64,000 bases of DNA from NCBI GenBank assembly GCA_037974665.1, contig CM075764.1, forward strand, positions 83,165,825 through 83,229,824. The letters are read 5' to 3'. Positions 10,668 to 20,616 of this stretch are shown one piece after another. The notes beneath the pieces are model-generated. The model searched no databases and was not told where the DNA came from. It was given only the letters and a program-made list of their open reading frames with translations. The translations under genes were made by a program, and so were the position numbers. The stretch is from Ehretia macrophylla (lineage: Eukaryota; Streptophyta; Magnoliopsida; Boraginales; Ehretiaceae). Position 1 is the stretch's first letter, and the number at the start of each line of letters is the position of its first letter.

Positions 10668-11140
10668 TTCCTTTCTATACCATGTTTTTACAGGAGTAGT
10701 TGAAGCAGACCCTCTCGAGGTAATAGAGGAGGAGGAGCAGGTGGAGGTGTTTCCGTGATAGCACTTCCCTGCTTTGCTGGTGGTTGGTTACCAGTTTTTG
10801 TGCAAACCTTGCTTGTTATGTATATTACGTGAAGGTCGTTTAATTTTGAGGCTTGTAGCCTTGTATGTATTTTTCTATTTTGAGACCTTTAATGGTCTTA
10901 TGTTGTAATGGATTAAAGAATGTAATATTGTAACTTATACTCGGATGACTAGTGAAGAAATGCATGCTAATAGCTAATGGTTTAATGGCATAAATAATTG
11001 TGTAGTATGTATATCATTTTTGGGTTGCAAAGTTGGATAATAAGAAGATGTATGTTTTGAAGAAAGTTGGCTTGATATGATTGTTTATATAGCTTTCGCA
11101 AGTGTTGTGTTGATTTTAGGGTTTTCGGATCGTCCGAGGT

Positions 11141-11156
11141 ACAGAGGAGACTCCGT
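11141..11156 (+). other. LTR-terminal hairpin, element B 5' LTR
   Basis: ACAGAG-GAGA-CTCCGT can fold into a 6-bp stem with one mismatch and a GNRA-type loop, about 55 nt before the LTR end and 60 nt before the PBS. Related copies lie at 18370-18385, 27729-27744 (minus), 31933-31948, 43619-43634 and 58324-58339. Confidence 0.5.
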
Positions 11157-11217
11157 CCGTGTGTCGAGTCTGGGTTTGGCCTTTTGCGGGGTCGGGTCGG
11201 GGCGTGACATCTTTAGG

Positions 11218-11229
11218 TGGTATCAGAGC
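11218..11229 (+). other. Primer binding site of element B (initiator Met tRNA)
   Basis: TGGTATCAGAGC, complementary to the 3' end of initiator methionine tRNA, 8 nt after the LTR end. Confidence 0.94.
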
Positions 11230-11521
11230 ATGATAGTCTTGCATGTGCTGGGATATGATTCTCGGTCTGTGGGGTAAAGGTCTAAAATGCTAAAGTGTTT
11301 ATGTATGATTGTTAAGTGAAAAGAAAATGTTATAACATGACTTTGTGAACTTGGAATGTTTGTGTGTTTAAGTGGAATAGTTTGGCAAGTTAAACTTGTC
11401 TTATGTGAATTGTGTGATAGAATATTGGATTGTTATTGACTTGAGTGTTATCTAATCTTATGTGCTATATTTCTGTCTATAAACTGCTTTTAAATGTTGC
11501 CAGCTATTGTGAGTTACTACT
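11230..11521 (+). other. Leader between PBS and gag of element B
   Basis: Non-coding AT-rich leader. No ORF or strong signal seen. Confidence 0.7.
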
Positions 11522-12481
11522 ATGCCGCCACGTCGTGGTACTCAAGGTATAGGATCAGATGAAGAGGCAGCAGAACAGGGTCAGCAGCCGTTGCCCGAGC
11601 AGTTTATGGCTACCATGACTACTGCAGTAGACCGGATCACACAGGTACTACATGAGCAGAGGCAGGACCGGATTAATCCCCAGGGTAATCAAGCTAATCC
11701 TGGTGGACAGGGGTGCAGAGTTGAGAATAACCAGCTAGAGAAATTTCTGAGGCACGAGCCGGGAAAGTTCTTCGGGGAGCCGGATGATGAGGCGGCTGAG
11801 ATATGGATAAATCGAGTTGAGAAGATTTTCACCGCTTTGAGGTACACTGATGAGGCAAGAATAGACTATGCGTCATTTTTATTTGAGGGTGATGCAGAGC
11901 AGTGGTGGAATACTGTCAGATTGAGGTGGGATTGTGAGGATGTACCACATTTGTGGGATGATTTTGTAAGTGAGTTCCGGGACAAATATATTCCCGAGAT
12001 GGCTATGGAGAGACGGGAAGATGAGTTTGTGGCCCTGAAACAGGGAAATATGACTGTTGCTCAGTACGAGGCTAGGTTTGTTAGCCTGTTGAGGTATATG
12101 CCCGAGTTGGTACGGCCGGCTAGGAGGATGATTCATAGATTTGTCTGTGGGCTGAGAATGGACATACAGTTGCATTTGACTGGGCAGACCTACACTACTT
12201 TTCCCGAGGCATTTCAGGCAGTCTCGAAATTTGAGAAACGGAAGGCTAAAATGATAGCTGAGAGCAGTCAGCCGAGTAAGAAGCAGTATTTGGGCCAAAG
12301 CAGCCAGAGTCAGCCGAGGCAGTACCAATCTTCTACACAGGCTCCTCAGCAGCGTCCGTATCAGCCACAGCAGCAGTATCAGGCTAGGCCAGCTGTGACC
12401 AGACCTCAGCAGGGAGCTACAGTTCCTACCCCTGCCAGAGCCCCAGCACCTACGGGAAACACTGCGGTTAGGCAAAATTAG
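11522..12481 (+). pseudogene. Element B Gag, capsid part, ended by an in-frame TAG
   Basis: 319 residues starting MPPRRGTQGIGSDEEAAEQ. The retrotransposon gag domain is clear: FFGEPDDEAAEIWINRVEKI, then FLFEGDAEQWWNTVRLRW, YIPEMAMERREDEF and VAQYEARFVSLLRYMPEL. A Gln/Pro-rich linker follows. The TAG at 12479-12481 stands directly before the first zinc knuckle ([15 protein letters not shown]), in frame with it and with pol, so it truncates an ancestral Gag-Pol chain. The next codon is CAG, and a single C-to-T change of a CAG explains the stop. Programmed readthrough is possible in principle but nothing here demands it. Confidence 0.92.
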
Positions 12482-15181
12482 CAGTGTAATTATTGTAATC
12501 GGCCAGGGCATATTGAGGTTAACTGCTGGAGGAAGAGTGGTAAATGTACGGGTTGTGGCAGTGATGATCACAGGGTGAGGGATTGCCCTAAATATAATAA
12601 TGTTCAGGGTCGTGGTGGAGTCCAAGGTGTTCAGAATAGGGCTGCAGGTGCACGACCAGCACAGAGAGTTCAGGCTAGAGTCTTTGCACTAGATGCAGAG
12701 GAGCTACCCGATACCACAGCTATAGTGGAAGGTACATTTCTTCTCAATACTCAGCCAGTTAAAGTTTTGATTGATCCCAGAGCTACACATTCGTTTATAA
12801 CTCCTGCATGTGCACGATCTGTGAATGTTTGCATTGATAAATTACCTCATGAAGTTGAAGTTAGTACTCCTTTGGGTGAAAAATTTGTTACTGAGTCTAT
12901 TTGCAAATCTTGTGATATATGTATTGAGAACCGTAAATTTCCTGCTAATTTAATTATATTGCCATTCCGTGACTTTGAAATCATTTTGGGAATGGACTGG
13001 TTGGGAAAGTATTATGCTCAGTTGGACTGTAGAACAAATGTTGTTTATCTTAAGGTTCCTGACCTACCGGTACTAGAGATTGTTGGGAACTGCAGGGCTG
13101 CCCGCATTCCACTTTTATCAGCGATCAAGACTTCTAAGTTGTTGAATAGGGGTTGTGAAGCTTACTTAGCTTATTTGATCAATCAGCCTGCTGATAAGTT
13201 GAGTTTGAATGAGGTTCCGATTGTTAGAGACTTCCCTGGTATATTTCCCGAGGAATTACCGGGTTTACCACCGGATAGGGAGATTGAGTTCGTGATTGAT
13301 CTTGTACCAGGCACTGCGCCAATTTCTAGGAGTCCTTATAGGATGGCATCGGCCGAACTTCAGGAGTTAAAAATTCAGCTTCAGAACTTGCTTGAGAAAG
13401 GGTTTATACAACCTAGTTCTTCGCCGTGGGGCGCACCTGTGTTGTTTGTGAGAAAGAAAGACGGCACGCTACGGTTATGCATTGATTACAGGGGACTTAA
13501 TCAAGTCACGATTAAGAACAAATACCCCTTACCGTTGATTGAAGAATTGTTTGACCAGTTGCAGGGTGCGAGTGTTTACTCCAAATTTGACTTGAGGCAG
13601 GGCTACTATCAACTTAGAATTCGGAGTGACGATATACCAAAGACGGCATTCAGGACTAGATATGGCCACTATGAGTTTGTTGTGTTGCCGTTTAGATTGA
13701 CGAATGCACCAGCTGCATTCATGGACTTGATGCAGAGATTTTTCCGACCTTACCTTGATCAGTTTGTTGTGATCTTCATTGACGACATTTTAGTGTATTC
13801 GAAGAACGAGGCTGAACATGAGCAACACTTGAGGATTGTGCTTCAGACTTTGCAGGAAAACAAGCTTTTTGCTAAATTCAGCAAGTGTGAGTTCTGGTTG
13901 AATCAGATATCTTTTCTAGGCCATATCATTTCAGATCGAGGAATTTCAGTGGACCCAGCTAAGATTGAGGTTGTTTCATCTTGGAAGAGACCTGAGACGG
14001 CGTCAGAGATTCGGAGTTTTCTTGGATTGGCAAGTTACTACCGGAGATTTGTTAAAGACTTCTCCAAAATTTCTGGACCTTTGAGCCAGTTGACTCGGAA
14101 GAAAGTTGCTTACAACTGGGATGCCAAATGTGAATCCAGTTTCCAAGAATTGAAGAAGAGACTAACTACAGCTCCTATACTAGCTTTACCTGAGGGAACA
14201 GAGAACTTCGTTGTCTACAGTGATGCATCTAAGGAAGGATTGGGCTGTGTTTTAATACAGAATGGTAAGGTGATTGCCTATGCTTCTAGGAAATTGAAAC
14301 CTTATGAAGTTAATTACCCTACACATGATCTTGAGTTAGCTGCAGTTGTGTTTGCTTTGAAGAAGTGGCGTCACTACTTGTGGGGTTGCAGATTTGAAAT
14401 ATTTACTGACCACAAGAGTCTCAAGTATTTGTTTTCACAGAAGGATCTGAATATGAGGCAGCGGAGATGGCTAGAGCTATTGGGTGGTTATAACTGTTCT
14501 ATTAACTATGTGCCAGGTAAGGCAAATGTTGTTGCTGATGCTTTGAGCCGAAAGGCTACTGTTGCAAGCTTGATTATCAAGGATTGGGAGACTTTGGAAG
14601 AAATTTGTACATGGAAACCAGAAGCTATTGAGGTAGGGATTCGATTTGCTAGTTTACAGATTCAGTCAGGGTTGCTAGCACAGATCAAAGAGGCTCAGAA
14701 GACTGATCCTCACATCTTGAAGATCCAAGAAAAATCAAAAGGGGGAGAGTCGGAGTTTAAAATACATGCAGATGGCATCTTCAGATTCAGGGACAGGGTA
14801 TGTGTTCCTGGTAATCCGACTTTAAAGAATGAGATCCTTTCTGAGGCACATAATTCGAGGTACACGATTCACCCGGGCAGTACAAAGATATATAGAGATT
14901 TGAAGCAACACTTCTGGTGGAACAATATGAAGAGGGAGATTGCTGGGTATGTATCCAGATGTTTGACTTGTCAGAGGGTTAAAGTTGAGCATCAGAGGCC
15001 AGCCGGACTTCTACAGCCGTTGTCGATTCCGCAATGGAAGTGGGTACATATAACAATGGACCTTGTGACCGATCTTCCTAGACCTCCGAGAGGATGTGAT
15101 TCTGTTTGGGTTGTTGTGGACCGTTTGACTAAAGTTACACATTTTATTCCCGTGAACAACAGGATAGCCTTGATAAGCTAG
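12482..15181 (+). pseudogene. Element B zinc knuckles, protease, RT, RNase H and integrase N-terminal half
   Basis: Same frame as the Gag. The knuckles are [14 protein letters not shown] and [14 protein letters not shown]. The first ATG is at 12575. The protease active site reads [12 protein letters not shown]: both residues after the catalytic Asp differ from D-S/T-G, so the protease is probably dead. RT has [25 protein letters not shown] and the catalytic [11 protein letters not shown] near 13770. RNase H begins [12 protein letters not shown]. The integrase zinc finger ([24 protein letters not shown]) and the first catalytic Asp (TMDLVTDLP) follow. The frame is lost after HFIPVNNR near 15160: the matching residues [11 protein letters not shown] continue in another frame, consistent with loss of one base. 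Confidence 0.93.
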
Positions 15182-15186
15182 CTGAA

Positions 15187-16137
15187 TTGTATGTTGCTAA
15201 TATCGTGAGATTGCATGGTGTGCCACAGAGTATAGTGTCAGATAGGGATCCCAGATTCGGATCTCGTTTTTGGCAGAAGTTGCAAGAGGCCATGGGAACT
15301 AAGTTGAGCTTCAGCACTGCATATCATCCACAAACTGATGGCCAGTCTGAGAGAACCATCAGGATCTTGGAAGACATGCTTCGGGCATGTGTGCTAGACT
15401 TTGGGAAGAATTGGGAGAAGTTTTTGCCTTTAGCGGAGTTCGCCTACAACAATAGTTATCAGTCTACTATAGGTATGGCTCCCTACGAGGCGTTGTATGG
15501 TCGAAAATGCAGATCCCCATTATATTGGGAAGAGGTTGGAGAGATGAGAACAGTTGATCCGACTGTGTTACTTGAGATGATTAATATGGTAGATAATGTT
15601 CACCTTATTCGCCAGCGTATGCTTACAGCTCAGAGTCGTCAGAAGAGTTATGCAGATAAGCACCGTCGGGATCTTGAGTTTGATTTGGGAGATTGGGTGT
15701 TTCTTAAGATTTCTCCACGGAAGGGTTTGATTCGGCACGGTAAGAGCGGGAAGCTTAGTCCCAGGTACGTGGGTCCGTATGAGATCACCGAAAAGGTAGG
15801 TCCTTTGGCTTATCGATTAGCTTTGCCTCCGAGCTTGTCGAGACTGCACGATGTGTTCCACGTGTCTATGTTGAAGAAGTATAATCCAGACCCTTCACAT
15901 GTACTTGAACCAGAGCCTTTGCAGATTGAAGAAAAGTTGTCTTACGAAGAGAAACCGATTAGAATTGTGGATCGGAAGATTCAGGAGCTTCGCAGAAAGA
16001 GTATTCCGTTAGTAAAGGTTCTGTGGAATCATCATAGGTTTGAGGAAGCGACTTGGGAAAGAGAGGACCAAGTTCGGGATCAGTATCCGGAGTTGTTTGT
16101 TGACCAAGTAAGAATTGCGTGGGCGCAATTGTTTTAA
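15187..16137 (+). pseudogene. Element B integrase C-terminal half and chromodomain-like tail
   Basis: 316 residues, out of frame with the upstream pol because of the break near 15160. It carries the second catalytic Asp ([13 protein letters not shown]), the catalytic Glu ([16 protein letters not shown]), [21 protein letters not shown], the GPY/F-like segment ([17 protein letters not shown]) and the chromodomain-like end ([24 protein letters not shown]). The stop TAA at 16135-16137 overlaps the start of the PPT. Confidence 0.92.
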
Positions 16138-16148
16138 GGGGGAGAGGG
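16136..16148 (+). other. Polypurine tract of element B
   Basis: AAGGGGGAGAGGG directly before the 3' LTR start TGTAATACCC. Confidence 0.9.
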
Positions 16149-18438
16149 TGTAATACCCGAGCCCGGAATGTGAAAATTCTTTGTTTGTTATTTTGAAAAT
16201 TATATTTCCTTAAATTCTTTGTGAATTAATTGTTACTTTCTCGCCGACGCAACGTGCATTGCATTTAAGGAGCGATAGCTAGAGAACGATTTTCAGGCCT
16301 CAGCAAATAGTGAAACTAGTATTTAGATGACTTAAATTTTATGTTTTAAATGTTACTAGCTTTAATTGAACTTACCTTAGCTAAAACGGCTTTAAAACGC
16401 GCAAAATAGGGCCTTTTGACTAAGTCTTAAGTTGTTTGACCTAGCCTTTGACCCTTTGACCATTTGACCCTTAAATAAGCTTATAACTTAGCATAAAAAT
16501 TAAAAAAAAAAACAGCAGCAAAAACAGTGAGCAGCAGGCCGAAACAAGAGAGAAAGAAAAAAAAATATTCAACCTTCCAAACGATCAATCTTCGCGTGAG
16601 CTCGTGCGGGGTGGTTTCCGAGGCAACCAACGTTGTTTTCCTAGCGACTAGGAGTACCTAAGGTGAGGGAAGCATGTTATTTGTGCATTTATACGTTGTA
16701 TAAGTTAACTTTGTCAATTTTTAGATTTATCCGTAGATCGTTATTTAAAGCGATTTGATGCTTCTAGAATATTCCTTAGCATTTGTAGAACATGTATTTA
16801 TAGCTTTGTAACATTTTCTGCGGTTAAATGTTGTGATTGCAAATTAAATTGTAAAATGAATAGTGTTTTATGAATAGTAAAACCTTGAAACGTTGAAATT
16901 GCGCTGTTATGCTTTCCGTTGATGTAGAAATGTGCTAGGTATGCTAGAATGCTAAAATGTGTGGTTTGTTTGGGTTGCGTAGTGGAAAAAATGAGAATTA
17001 AGCCTTTGGGAAAGTCGGGGTCGTTTAGGTCAGCTTTAGCATTTTCTCGTTTTGCGTGTTGGCATTGCTTCGGGAGGCCATGGAAGCACTTTTGGTGCGA
17101 TTATGGCGTTGGTTGGGTGTTTGGTTGATATAGTTGTAGTTCAAACGAGAAAAGGGAAAATCGGGGCTTTGCGCGAGTTCTAGGGTAAAGTAAGGTTTCG
17201 GGGTCTTTAGACGTGCCTTATGGTGACCTAGGAGGGTTGGCGAAGTCGGTTTCCAGAACTCTTGGCTCGTTTGGAAATGGTAGCATTTTGATAGTTGGGG
17301 CCGATTTGTGTTTTTTTGTGTTTTCTTGTCTTTATGCTTATAGAATGCTTAGAATTACTTGGAATACTTGTTTGAGTTGTTTTGGATTGAATTACTTATC
17401 AAATTGCTGCTATTGCGTGCGAGAGTAACCTACTTTGTTATTCTCCCACGAGTGGCTTTATCGCTTGTTTATCGCCTTGTATCGAGTCTTGCATTGCATA
17501 GTGTCTCGCGCGTGAATGATGGGCCTCTCTGGGTAGCATCGGGTTGCCAGTGTTGGCTGCTCTAGCTCCGCTGCTATTCCCTTTCTCGCTTGGGTTGCCT
17601 CCCAGGGAGATTTGGGTCGTAGGTTGATGGATACTTCCGGAGTATTCCAAACTGGTGTTATAAGGTGGTTTTGGGCCGGCGCGTCGTCATCGAATTCGTG
17701 TTTGAAAGTTGCTCGTGAAAAGAGTATCGTATCCTTTAATTGAGTGTTTGCAGCTTTAAATACTTGCCTTGCTTTATTGTTGGCTTTGGATGTAACTTAT
17801 ATGATTTGTATGTATTGCTTGGCTAATTGCATTGCATACTCCTCTCATCTCCGTCCTTGAGACCAATTGCCCTCGCTGAGCAATAGTTTTTGCTCATTCC
17901 TTTCTATACCATGTTTTTACAGGAGTAGTTGAAGCAGACCCTCTCGAGGTAATAGAGGAGGAGGAGCAGGTGGAGGTGTTTCTGTGATAGCACTTCCCTG
18001 CTTTGCTGGTGGTTGGTTACCAGTTTTTGTGCAAACCTTGCTTGTTATGTATATTGCGTGAAGGTCGTTTAATTTTGAGGCTTGTAGCCTTGTATGTATT
18101 TTTCTATTTTGAGACCTTTAATGGTCTTATGTTGTAATGGATTAAAGAATGTAATATTGTAACTTATACTCGGATGACTAGTGAAGAAATGCATGCTAAT
18201 AGCTAATGGTTTAGTGGCATAAATAATTGTGTAGTATGCATATCATTTTTGGGTTGCAAAGTTGGATAATAAGAAGATGTATGTTTTGAAGAAAGTTGGC
18301 TTGATATGATTGTTTATATAGCTTTCGCAAGTGTTGTGTTGATTTTAGGGTTTTCGGATCGTCCGCGGTACAGAGGAGACTCCGTCCGTGTGTCGGGTCC
18401 GGGCTTGGCCTTTTGCGGGGTCGGGTCGGGGCGTGACA
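16149..18438 (+). repeat. 3' LTR of element B
   Basis: 2290 bp, same ends as the 5' LTR. Differences are mostly single transitions plus a few A-run length changes (for example near 16500). The splice-like sites, the CCTACTTTG hairpin (17421-17445), the acceptor hairpin and the terminal hairpin are all kept. It is followed by AACCG at 18439-18443. Confidence 0.95.
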
Positions 18439-18443
18439 AACCG

Positions 18444-19822
18444 AACATGCATTAAACACACAATCAAACTCTAATTTACCCATCAACAACTCACAATTCA
18501 ATCTCTCAACCCACACCCAATCAACTAAGGCTCAATCTAACATTTTAAAGAAAGACAACCTAAACTTCAATTAATCATATCTTACATTCTACTAATCCAA
18601 ACAACTCCAAATCAGTTTCAAACACCCACCCAATCAACCAACTACATTAGCCCCCTCGGAAAACCACCATAACACCTCCAAATCATGCCCGATAACCCTA
18701 AAACCCTAAGGTATCAAGGCTGCATTTTCTGAATTTTCACCCAAACATCATAATCAAAAATTCGGCATTACAACGGCGCTACCATGTAATTATCAAACAT
18801 TTAGAAATCGACAGCAATCGATTCCGATCAACACAACTCAATTTAATCAACATTGAACAATTTAATCAAATTTAAATACCCGGAAAATAAAAATTATGCT
18901 ACAACCGATAAAAACTCGTAGTATTACAACTAAATGATCCCTAGCATGCAAGGAGCAATAATCTAACATCATATTAGAATTCTAACGGTTCGATTTTCAA
19001 TTCTACGCAAAAACACAAAAGTTGAGTTTTGAGATCCATAATTTTTCTCTCACCTTTGATGCGATATATGCCTAGGAATGCATGCAATGCATGCCCAACA
19101 AGCGGAATCCAAGTCGGCACGAAGTTCTACGGACAAAAACTAGGTTTTTCTTTGAATTTTTGATTTGAAAACCTTGAAAACTCTTTCTTTTTTTTTTCTC
19201 TCTTCTCCCTCTCGGCAATGTGTGTGTAATTGTGGGTGTTTTGTGCTTTGTGAGTGTGTGTTGGTGATATAAGCTTATTTGGTCAACAATTAAATAAAGT
19301 CAAAGTTAGTTTAAGTTAGTATTTTTGTGTTTTCTTGACTTTAAATTCATTTTCTTGATCACCAAAGTTCAAAACATTTATTCAACACCCAAAATAGCTC
19401 AAGTAGATTATTTTTAGGTGACAAGAAGTTTTACAATCAAACAATTTCACCCGAGTCGGCTTAAAACTCGATTTTTGCAAAAGTCGGTGTAAAAACCCTA
19501 ATAAATTCTTAAGCCGATTTTAAAACCGTTTTCATCAAACACAGGTCTATTAAAGTCTGTGGTCTAGGTCTAGAAGGGTTAAAAAGACCAGTTTCAAAAT
19601 TTTAGCGGATGTGTTTCGAAAATACTATTCACTAAAAATCGACAATAAAATTTCTGACTCCGTTTTTTATGAAAATTTCATGAATGCACATTTAGCACGT
19701 ATTAGGAGTATTGATATCAAAATTATAACATTCTAGGCCCTATAGCACATAAACAGGTCATATGCACGCAAAACGAGACAAAGCACGTAAATCAAGTTAA
19801 AGCAGATAAGTGGGGTCTCATA
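18444..19822 (-). repeat. 5' LTR of element A, outer piece
   Basis: Resumes A's 5' LTR after element B and matches 1534-2910. It ends GGTCTCATA at 19822, where the other LTR has GGTCTCACA. A donor-like CAAAG|GTGAGAG lies near 19061 (minus). GTTAT (19823-19827) follows. Confidence 0.93.
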
Positions 19823-19859
19823 GTTATTTAATAATGTGATGAAATTTCTGGGCGTCACA

Positions 19860-19873
19860 CCCTCTCCCCCTTA
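19860..19873 (-). other. Polypurine tract of element C
   Basis: In minus orientation AAGGGGGAGAGGG directly precedes the LTR start TGTGACGCCC at 19859. Confidence 0.85.
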
Positions 19874-19879
19874 AACTAA

Positions 19880-20543
19880 TTGCGTCGACGCAATTCTTAC
19901 ATGATTCGGTAAACAGCTCTGGGTATTTCTCTCTTATCTGATCTTCCCGCTCCCAAGTGGCATCCTCAAATCCATGATGACCCCAAAGAACTTTCACCAT
20001 AGGAATACTCTTGGTTCAAAGTTCCTGAATCTTTCTATCAACCACTCGAAGGGATTTCTCAACATATACCAAAGACTCATCGATCTCCAACGGTTCCGGC
20101 TCTAGAATGTGCAAAGGATCTGGATTATACTTCCTTAATAATGGCACATGGAACACATCATGAATTTTGTCCAAACTCAGAGGTAATGCTAATCTGTAAG
20201 CCAAATCACCAACTTTCTCAGTAATTTCGTGTCGAATCAAACCCTTATGTGCAGAGACTTTCAAGAACACATGATCACCCACTGTAAATACTAAGTCATG
20301 TCGGCGTCTATCAGCATAACTTTTCTGTCGGCTTTGAGCTGTGAGCATTATTTTCTTTATAAGTTTTACATTATCAACCATCTTGATCATCTCAAGTAGA
20401 ATAGCTGGGTCAACAGTCTTCATTTCTCCTACCTCATTCCAATACAATGGAGATCTATATTTCCGCCCGTAAAGTACCTCATAGGGCGCCATTCTAATGG
20501 TAGCCTGGTAACTATTATTATAAGCAAACTCTGCAAGAGGCAA
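19880..20543 (-). pseudogene. Element C integrase C-terminus (second duplicate) and chromodomain-like tail
   Basis: Starts with [25 protein letters not shown] and runs to SYADRRRHDLVFTVGDHVFLKVSAHKGLIRH, then jumps straight to EITEKVGDLAYRL: the GGKLSP part present in the first duplicate is missing here. HDVFHVPLLRKYNPDP follows. A TGA at 20018-20016 comes before SIPMVKVLWGHHG and the tail EDATWERED, YPELF. The frame differs from that of the first duplicate. Confidence 0.82.
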
Positions 20544-20616
20544 ATACCTTTCCCAACTCTTACCAAAGTCTAAAATACAAGCTCATATCATGTCCTCAAG
20601 TATCCTGATAGTTCTC
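20228..20616. repeat. Direct duplication inside element C integrase, copy 1
   Basis: 389 bp, nearly identical to 20646-21034 at a constant offset of 418 bp. The two copies are separated by 29 bp that encode the normal continuation (GGKLSP) in minus orientation. Both copies carry the same TGA after GluAspMetIle. The pattern fits a 418-bp tandem duplication followed by a small deletion in the downstream copy. Confidence 0.9.

Larger units (their letters stand above)
9434..10693 (+). other. Candidate LTR-internal intron, element B 5' LTR
   Basis: Donor CCTAAG|GTGAGG and acceptor CATGTTTTTACAG|GAG, 1260 nt apart. The 3' LTR copy (16663-17922) keeps both sites and the same length. It contains the CCTACTTTGT-loop hairpin (10192-10216), a domain closed by TCTCTGGG (10297-10304) with CCCAGGGA (10372-10379), and the acceptor hairpin (10648-10667). 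Use as an intron is inferred. Confidence 0.45.
8924..11209 (+). repeat. 5' LTR of element B
   Basis: 2286 bp. TATA-like TTAAATAAGCTTATAA near 9247 precedes a leader that ends CCTAAG|GTGAGG at 9433/9434. A region rich in G and T follows, then a second splice-like site, TTTTTACAG|GAG, at 10693/10694. Short ORFs at 9984-10336 recur in the other LTR but match no protein I recognise and are taken as chance. The end GGGGCGTGACA is 8 bp from the PBS. Confidence 0.95.
8924..18438 (+). mobile_element. Element B: nearly complete Ty3/gypsy chromovirus nested in A
   Basis: Both LTRs (8924-11209 and 16149-18438) start TGTAATACCC and end GGGCGTGACA. AACCG flanks it at 8919-8923 and 18439-18443. It has a PBS at 11218, gag-pol at 11522-16137 and a PPT at 16136. 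Total 9515 bp. It is the youngest of the three nested elements by insertion order. The two LTRs still differ at dozens of sites by eye, so it is not a very recent insertion. One TAG, one frameshift and altered protease residues make it non-autonomous today. Confidence 0.96.
519..19822 (-). mobile_element. Element A: long-LTR Ty3/gypsy chromovirus, minus strand, split by nested element B
   Basis: The element has a 3' LTR (519-2910), polypurine tract, gag-pol (2821-7638), PBS (7891-7902) and a 5' LTR in two pieces (7909-8923 and 18444-19822). It is flanked by GTTAT at 514-518 and 19823-19827. Without B (8924-18438 plus its 5-bp duplication) it is about 9.8 kb. Order gag-PR-RT-RNase H-INT, the initiator-Met PBS, the LTR length near 2.4 kb and a C-terminal chromodomain-like tail place it near the Tekay/Del chromoviruses; that clade is inferred. 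It is dead: nine in-frame stops, but apparently no frameshift. The outer 5' LTR end reads TA where TG is expected in minus orientation. Confidence 0.93.

Noticed and set aside
11879-12625. 248-residue minus-strand ORF over the B gag
   Set aside because: Antisense shadow of Gag with low-complexity Leu/Ile text; no recognisable domain.
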